Below are positions 20,301 through 27,600 of a stretch of 30,385 nt of DNA, in pieces. Numbering within the stretch: position 1 is the stretch's first letter; the number at the start of each line of letters is the position of its first letter. Both the position numbers and the translations under genes were made by a program. Origin of the DNA: Lenisia limosa. Taxonomy: Eukaryota; Breviatea. The stretch spans positions 1-30,385 of the forward strand of contig LPNZ01007841.1 in assembly GCA_001655205.1 (NCBI GenBank), read 5' to 3'. The notes under the pieces are model-generated. The model ran no database searches. It worked only from the letters and a program-made list of their open reading frames with translations, and was not told where the DNA came from.

Positions 20301-22062
20301 TGTTTTGTTTGACTCGTGGGCCTGAGATGAGTCAATTCATCCCCCCCCCCCCTCAGGTACCTGGTCTTGCCAAGACCTACTCTGGCGGCAGTGACGAAGA
20401 GGGTGTCGCCAAGTTGCGGAAGGACCTCGATACCGTGATGCGGAAATCGACAACTCTGTCGGAAATGCTCCAGGTGTGGGGGGGCAACATCGTGTCGTCT
20501 CCGAGCCGTCGGCAGGTTTTACAGCTTTTATTGTTGAAAGTCGGCAGCTTTCACAGTTATTGTTGAAAGTCACGTTTCAGGACCATTCAGTGACCATTGA
20601 TTCTGTTAATGATAAAATGAGCGAACTAAAGGGCCAAGTTCAAGATGTGGGGGGGAGAGGTTCAAGCTGTGGGGACTACTCTCCATTGTGGGTGTGTCAC
20701 GACCCGCTTTTGTCCCCCTTCACCCCGTAGATGGAAAATCAGAAGCCAAACCACTCTGTCACGGATCACCTCAGAGAACAGCTCGAAAACATCAGTACGC
20801 TCACCGAGTGAATATTCGATGTGTTCTTTTGCTTTTGACAACCTCCTATGCATGTTTATCCCGCAGGCCTAGATATGGATGACGTTGAAAGAGCAGTCAC
20901 ACAGTTACAGGTAATGGGCTATTAGGTCACACAGTGGGGCTATTCAACGTATTAGGAATTTCTCTCCTATTCCACAATTTCTCTTCTGAATAGAGGCTCT
21001 CCTATTCCACAATTTCTCTTTTCATGGAGGCAATACATAACTCACCCAGAAACGGATGACAGCCGCAGCGTCAAAGAAGTCTGTTCAGAGGGTAGAAGAG
21101 TACCTATTGAGCACTAAAGAAGGCCCCTTAGCTGCTACTAAGAGGTTAGGTGCATCTTAACGATGATGTGGTTCACAACCCCCAGGTACCGCTGTATTTC
21201 ATGTGGAAATGAGTCAAACATCGCGGGACAAAAGCCCTCATTCTACTCGCCACAGTAGGCTGGGAACTTGGCTTGTTCTGTTTCATTAGTAATAACTTAC
21301 AGCAGTACAATGGTTTGAAATTGCGTATAGTTTGATCACCCCCAGGGTGCCACCATCCAACCCGCTGCCGCAGGTCTTCGATGCCTTGACAGGCAGCACT
21401 GCGGGAGGCGCAGACGTGCAGCTTGTTGGCCTTGACGGCAGGTCTTATCGCGGCCAAACGCCAAGTAGACGGTGCAGGGGCAAACGCCAAGTAGACAGTG
21501 CAGGGGCAAACGCCAAGTAGACGGTGTAGTGGCAAACGCCAAGTAGACGGTGCAGGGGCAAACGCCAAGTAGATGGTGTAGTGGGGTGAAGGGGGGGGGG
21601 GGGCNNNNNNNNNNNNNNNNNNNNNNNNNNNNNNNNNNNNNNNNNNNNNNNNNNNNNNNNNNNNNNNNNNNNNNNNNNNNNNNNNNNNNNNNNNNNNNNN
21701 NNNNNNNNNNNNNNNNNNNNTACTATACTTCCGCGTGATTTAGTTCATTTTCAGCTCAGATCAGCAAATATCATAATCCTCTAATCTGCAGCCTGCAATG
21801 ATGGTCAAGCCTTTGACGTTTTAGGCCTCGAACGGCAGGTTCACATATGGGCGATATGTCGTTTGCTGGCGAGTCAGTGTACCAAACCCCTAGGAGGTTA
21901 GCAAGGAATGGCATTATGATCTAACTAGTTCTCGATAAATATCGATATTTAAACGGTCTTTTTCAGACCACAGGGAAGCCCTTGATATAACCCAATAGAC
22001 CGCCGACCGTGCCCAATGCCCCGGAGGTAGGGGCCGTTTCAATGACCCCCATTCAGCAGTAG
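17352..22062 (+). CDS. Coiled-coil, proline-rich protein; possible DUF4795/QRICH2-like flagellar protein
   Basis: A gene of at least 20 small exons from ATG 17352 (MPGALESLGGIENLSAF) to TAG 22060-22062 (AVSMTPIQQ). Most exons encode heptad-rich coiled coil, for example VLQNELNELRD, LEALQDQLSDRV, LTSRIQGLENRAGQLAD, LAREMADMRIEL and LRKDLDTVMRK. These are interrupted by Ser/Pro-rich hinges (SSTPPPPTS, PPPTSGSG). Near 21186 is YRCISCGN, and the next exon has VQLVGLDGRSYRGQTP. A CxSC motif followed by DGxxYRG is what I remember from DUF4795 proteins such as QRICH2, which builds sperm flagella. That link is tentative. Exon phases join through to the stop (…QTPRRPPTVPNAPE). Gaps at 18619-18708, 20219-20265 and 21605-21720 may hide exons. 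Convergent with the dynein gene. Confidence 0.65.
18619..18708. other. Assembly gap
   Basis: 90 N within a coiled-coil gene intron, 8 bases after a long G run. Confidence 0.95.
19859..19990 (+). repeat. 32-bp minisatellite spanning an exon end and donor, four copies
   Basis: The unit is accaccaacttcgc (exon) plus gtgggtaaaatgggggac (intron). Donors lie at 19878, 19910, 19942 and 19971, at intervals of 32, 32 and 29. Confidence 0.9.
20219..20265. other. Assembly gap
   Basis: 47 N in an intron that starts gtggggggg and ends in a long C run before ctcag. Confidence 0.95.
21452..21585 (+). repeat. 26-bp minisatellite spanning an exon end and donor, five copies
   Basis: The exon end caaacgccaa plus gtagacggtgcagggg is repeated with donor GT at 21465, 21491, 21517, 21543 and 21569, exactly 26 bases apart. 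The array runs into a G run and a gap. Confidence 0.92.
21605..21720. other. Assembly gap
   Basis: 116 N preceded by a 12-G run, following the 26-bp donor array. Confidence 0.95.
21930..21967. mobile_element. Possible fragment of the same MITE family, inverted
   Basis: The reverse complement reads gaaaaagaccg…atatttatcgagaa, similar to the central part of copies A and C. No termini are present. It supplies the pyrimidine-rich end of an intron in the coiled-coil gene. Confidence 0.35.
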
Positions 22063-22538
22063 GTGTAGTGTGATGTTTTGATAGTTTTCGGTAGTTTTGA
22101 TTCAGCTTTCTAGACCTTTTTTGGACCGAGTGTTGTACACTGACCGGGTAAGTCCTGACCGATTAGCTATGTGATTTCCTATTGAAAATCGGTCAAGACT
22201 TATCCCAGTATCTATATCCTTAAATTGATGGTTGGTGATAAGACAGATTAAATATGCTACTATACAAAACCTAGACCATGGAATTCTAATTACTCCTCGG
22301 TGAGAAGACACAACGATTGAAGCGTCCAGGTAAATCCTGAGGTGTCAGAGCTGGTAATTGCGGTAATTGTGGTAAGGACTAGCATACCTGGTGAAAGGGA
22401 CGGGAGAAGAACAATTGCTATCCGGTTGCTGTGAAAGCCTGACGTTGCAGTCATCTAAAGGATAAGCTCATATCGATCTGATGGGCCTCCAAACTCAAGT
22501 CCGCATGCCCGACATTTTATCAGTACCCCCCCCCCCCC
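22063..22538. other. Convergent intergenic region
   Basis: Lies between the stop of the coiled-coil gene and the unresolved end of the dynein gene. I see no convincing exon, RNA gene or clear AATAAA signal. It ends in a C run at the gap. Confidence 0.4.
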
Positions 22539-22675
22539 NNNNNNNNNNNNNNNNNNNNNNNNNNNNNNNNNNNNNNNNNNNNNNNNNNNNNNNNNNNNNN
22601 NNNNNNNNNNNNNNNNNNNNNNNNNNNNNNNNNNNNNNNNNNNNNNNNNNNNNNNNNNNNNNNNNNNNNNNNNNN
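22539..22675. other. Assembly gap
   Basis: 137 N after a 13-C run, where the dynein C-terminal exon and stop may lie. Confidence 0.95.
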
Positions 22676-22719
22676 CAGGCCTGGGAGGGGGGTGAGAAGT
22701 GCCGATAATGAGAAACAGA

Positions 22720-22770
22720 ACGTCAAAATATAAAGAATCAAAATATAAAGAACCAAAATATAAAGGACGG
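22720..22770. repeat. Short AT-rich tandem repeat
   Basis: Three copies of aaaatataaagaa-like sequence, next to the gap near the expected dynein 3' end. Confidence 0.7.
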
Positions 22771-22856
22771 TTAGGAACAACAAAATAATAGGACGCTGTT
22801 AGGTACCCAATGCTGTGTGCCACTCGAAATACAAAGTCCAAGACACCCACAGTTGA

Positions 22857-24690
22857 GGTTCTGAGGAATGGGCACGGGTTTGAAGAGTAAAACGGGCATG
22901 GCAGCTGACGCACAGGCACCGCCAACTACAAGGGTTAGCAGGGGGACTTCTCTGGTGATCCTAAACCCCCGATTTTTGACCCATTCCCACCAGGAGCCAA
23001 GCAGCCGCGGCCAGAGTCCCATAGGCCTCCCTCCAGGGTCAGGCCCGATACGTACACTCCCTGGGGTGTAAGGTGCTATGCGACTCTTTGCATTAGTTAC
23101 ACTAGTAGCATCAAAAGGCTTACCTCGGGAGGCGGGGCTGGGATGTGGGAGGCCTCAGCAAATGAGGTGACTTCACAGGTGAGCACCACTTTCTCAACCT
23201 AAATTGTGATCAGCCTTCACCTTTGAAATCGTGATGAGGAGTGAATAACCCACGCAGTCACTACCCTAATCCCGAGACCATATAGAACCCCAATTACCCA
23301 AGACCAGAGAGAACCCCGAGTACATTATCCCAAGACCATAGAGAACCCGGGTACATTATAATCATGAAGTCGACTGTAGTGCTGGCGTAAAGCTGTGAGG
23401 ACACCCTAAAACCGTGGTAAGATAAGCTGGGGTCGAACAAACAGAAAACACAACTAAAATGTATGAAACATGCCAAGCTCAGAACCTGGTTCATAACACC
23501 GTTGTTTCGAAAGAGACCCATATGGTGTGCGATGTTTGACCCTTGACTAGCTCCCACCTGTGGGAAGAACAAAGCGGACAAGAGCAAGGAGTTAGGCGGC
23601 GTGGAGCTGAGCCACTTCTCAATGTGACTTATGGATCTTACGATCTTGGTCATCCATTCGCTGAGTGAAAGGTTGGACTGGGGGGCTGCTTTTCGCCACA
23701 ATGGTGGAACCTGCGTGTTAGTCCCCATATGGCAAAAAAGGAATTAACCTGCGTGTAAGTCCCCTTATGGCAGGAAAGGAATTCCTATGCCACACTCACC
23801 TTGTTAAACCTGAGCGCTTGGATGATATCGAAGGCCGCAGGGGAAAAGGCTTGCTTCCCTGCCAACACCTGTACAACATGGCTGATGTCCCTTCGCAACA
23901 ATTCTACAAGGTAAGGGACGAGAATTCAGGGAGCAAAAGAGCGATAGTGTCGCGAATAGCACTCCCTCCCACGCAAGAGGTTATTGAAGAGGGCTGCTTC
24001 GTTCCGAATGACCGAGGTGAAGGCACGTGCGGCAAGGTCGCAACCGCTCGCAGTGTCTCCTGGGGGGGGGGGTGATGCATCGTTTCAGGATTACGTAACA
24101 TTGTTACTTACTGCTCCTGATTATCACCACCACTGTAGTAGGTGTCAGATTATTCGGTTCGTGATTAGTACCTTTACGCCAATATTCTTTACGAGATTTC
24201 CTTCGTCCCACCCACTATAGACAGGCGGGATCGACACAGCATTTGGAGTTCTACTCAGAAGATCGTCACACGTGTTTTGCACCTGACGGACCTGTTAAGT
24301 CAGGAAGGCAATCGTACCCATTGTGCTGCATAGTCCCCCGCCCCACATAGTCAGCCTCCACATTTCCTGCTGCTCTGTCGGCGGCCGCTTGGAGGTCCGC
24401 TGTCACGAGGTCGTCAATAAGCCTACTCGATATGTCCCTATTTGGTCAGATATCCCTATGACGCAAGAGCGTACCTTGCAGCAAGAGCGAGAGATGGTTT
24501 GCCCAGGCCGGCTGCGGCGATATCGTCCAAGTCCATGAGATTGGCTACGTACGTCCTGAATTGTCACGTGTTAACTTAATGAAGCAGACCCTGGGATCCC
24601 CTAATATCCCTAATCACCTTAGATCATCAAGATCGCAGTCAGCCGGCGGCGGGGGTGGCATACCAGCAACTTGAGTCTGGACCAATGAGA
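22857..24690 (-). other. Dynein C-terminal domain
   Basis: Blocks seen: RLIDDLVTADLQAAADRAA, QNTCDDLLSRTPNAV, RNEAALFNNLL, LLRRDISHVVQVLAGKQAF, the exon VPPLWRKAAPQ…LLLSALFFPQ, GVLTALRQHYSRLHDYN, SFAEASHIPAPPPE, GVYVSGLTLEGGLWD and MPVLLFKPVPIPQ. The usual final segment (Y.CP.Y.T … hW…GVALL) is not seen with confidence. It may be degenerate or in the gap at 22539-22675. Confidence 0.8.
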
Positions 24691-27600
24691 CTATATGTTA
24701 TGATTACATGTACTATGTAGGAAAGCCCAAAGATGGTTAATCACTTATAGATCTCTGATCACAATCTTACTCACCGGCCAAGGAGCGTGACCAAATAGGC
24801 CCTCATTGAAGATGTTGTTGACAAGGGCTCGGAGCACTCGTTTGTCCATTTGGTCCCTCACCCGACCGCCATAGATGACCTATTCTGTCAGCTTCATGCA
24901 GAGCAGCATTCATCATAGAGAAAAATTCAATACAGTACTAAGAGGAAACATATCGTAAACACATCACCCAACCTCGGAAAGCATGAACCGTGTACCCTCA
25001 AGAGAGAGTTCACCAGACTCCTCCATCAGACTGTGGAGGGAGCTGCAGAGTCTGATTAAGACACAACAAGGCATCAAAGAACACAATTACAGGCTTAAAG
25101 GCTTGGTGTGATATTTGTGAAGGTAAGCAATACTTCCCCTCGCACCCAAGGGCTATATGAAGGTCCACAGTGCTCCACATAAGAGGCTCAACCCACCCTC
25201 GCGGAGGGAATTCTATATGTTAAAAAGGCCATTGAAGAATACTGCCCATATAGGGCAAGTCAATAACCATACCAGTCCGAATAAGGCAAGTCGAGTGTAG
25301 CAGGGCAAGGCCCAGAGTCAAACGCCGCATTTCAGAGGGGAACGTTGCAAATTCCTCTCTTCTGCAAAGGTAAATTAAGGGGATCATAGATGGACAATAC
25401 CTCAGGTCACTGAACACGCGCGTTAGATGTGCCTTTAGTCCCTTTGGCGGTTCAACCGTGATTCGGACAGAGATCTAGGAAGTGAGTTTCTACGCACGAA
25501 GCTGTGACTAACCTCTGCCAATTTCTGGGGGAAAGCGTCGCAGGGCTTGGTGGTCAGCCATAATCTGGGGGGTAAAACGAAGATAGCACGGCATCAGCCA
25601 ATGCAGGAGGCAGATTATGACGTACCTGAAGTCTTGATGCACAACACCCGGGGGTGGCAGGGTACTCGCAGCCACTCTATCTCTAGGAACTGCCCCGGCC
25701 TGGAGTTGCTCAATCTAGGGCCGGGTGATGTTTAACGCATAGCCTTGTTCATAGGGTATGATGTTCTTCATATAAGACCCATCATATTGTGAGTGCATAA
25801 AGACCACGCACCCAGGGCAGCAGGGTGGCCTTGAGCCAAGCGGGGGCAAGGTCCACCGTCTGCAACACCAGCCACGATCCAGCTTTGGCCGCCTCCGATA
25901 TTGCCTTTCCAACAGCCTGGTCTAGAGGGTTAGGCATATTACAGAAAAGCACGCAGTAGGATTGGGTACATCCCTTGGCCAAGTCCCATGGACACATCAA
26001 CATACCTTGGCCGAGTCCCATGGAGAGGATCCGCAGCCTGCCGAGCGTAGCCTTTTGTCTTGCAAGGCTGGAGATGTAGGGGACGGGATCACTGCCATGG
26101 CCAAGGATCACAGCGATCGGTTTTGTACTGCTCGACTCTCTCCTAAAACGTTACACCGTCACACAGCTGGTCTAAAAGCAGCCCCCCACAGAGTTCGTGC
26201 AATGTCCATGGGAGATTCCGAGGTAAATTCAGAGCCCAGAGTGTCCGTAACCAGCGCTGTGGCTGCTATATGCAATTGGACGGGGGATACAGCCTGGGGA
26301 GGGGGGGTCAAGAGAGGTTAATGGGTAAATATTTGAAGTGAAACGCAATTGGCCAAACCTGGATGAAGAGCAGGGCGACGAATGGGGTGAAGACAGAAGC
26401 GTCATGTGCAGGAAGATGGTCAAATCTGAGAGGTCAGCAATTCCTAGAGCATGATTGCGACCAACACCCACGCGGAAAGGATGGAAGAGGGTTGGTGCGG
26501 GTTGCGGATGTCAGCCAACACACGTGGCCATAAGTGCGGGGCTGACTGCAGGGCTCTAAAGCGTAAACCAAAACGGGAGCAGCGTTCATCTATTAGCCCA
26601 CAAAGATTCCTAGTACCCCCTTTCCCCCACTGTGCCACTTCAGCGCATCCTGGAAGGGTACAGAGGCCCTGAATTGCCGGCCAAGCTTTTTCGGGGATGA
26701 ACGAGGGACACGCTGTATTGGCAAGGCTGGACTCCTGCGGTACTGTTAGCATTCAACATGGTAACGTCCTTATACAGTAGGGGCAAAAGTCCCATACCAT
26801 TTTCTTGACTTCGGTTCCGGAGAGGAGGGCATGCCAAAGTTCCTTGCTTAGTCGGCCGTCAGACATCAGAACATTTCCTGTTAATTGCATGGCAAATACA
26901 AGCTGAAAGTGTAAGAGACCATAAGGACTGTTTAAGTGATGTGTTCACAGCCCACCTTGGTTTTCAGTTCGAGGCCCTGGTTGACCTCGGTAAAGACTTT
27001 AAACATCACGGCCAAGGCAAGGGTTTTGGGCGACTCTTCTCCAATCACCCCTGTTGTAAGGGCCTGGGGGNNNNNNNNNNNNNNNNNNNNNNNNNNNNNN
27101 NNNNNNNNNNNNNNNNNNNNNNNNNNNNNNNNNNNNNNNNNNNNNNNNNNNNNNNNNNNNNNNNNNNNNNNNNNNNNNNNNNNNNNNNNNNNNNNNNNNN
27201 NNNGACGAAGTTGTTCAGAGACATGCGAGCGAGCGGCGACACCTAAACCGTAACGGATATCGAAGTGTGTCTCCACGCACCCTGGATATACTGACAGTGG
27301 CCATGTATAGTGCCACGCCTCTTCGAGCAACAGGACGGTACACTGCCCGGACCGCCAGGAGAGACTGCTCCGACTTCCGAGAATCCGAGATCCTAGTGGG
27401 TGACTATGGTTTATATTATGAGTGTACAATACGCTGTAGAGTTGTCCAATGTGGGAATAAGGCTTCTCCAAAGACAACACAGCAGAATACATACCTGGTG
27501 ACAATATCCCGGGAAACTTGTTTACTCGCAGCTAAAGTCTCGAGGAGTGCTGGGGGGGGGGGTGAACAGATGACGAAGCGTCATGTNNNNNNNNNNNNNN

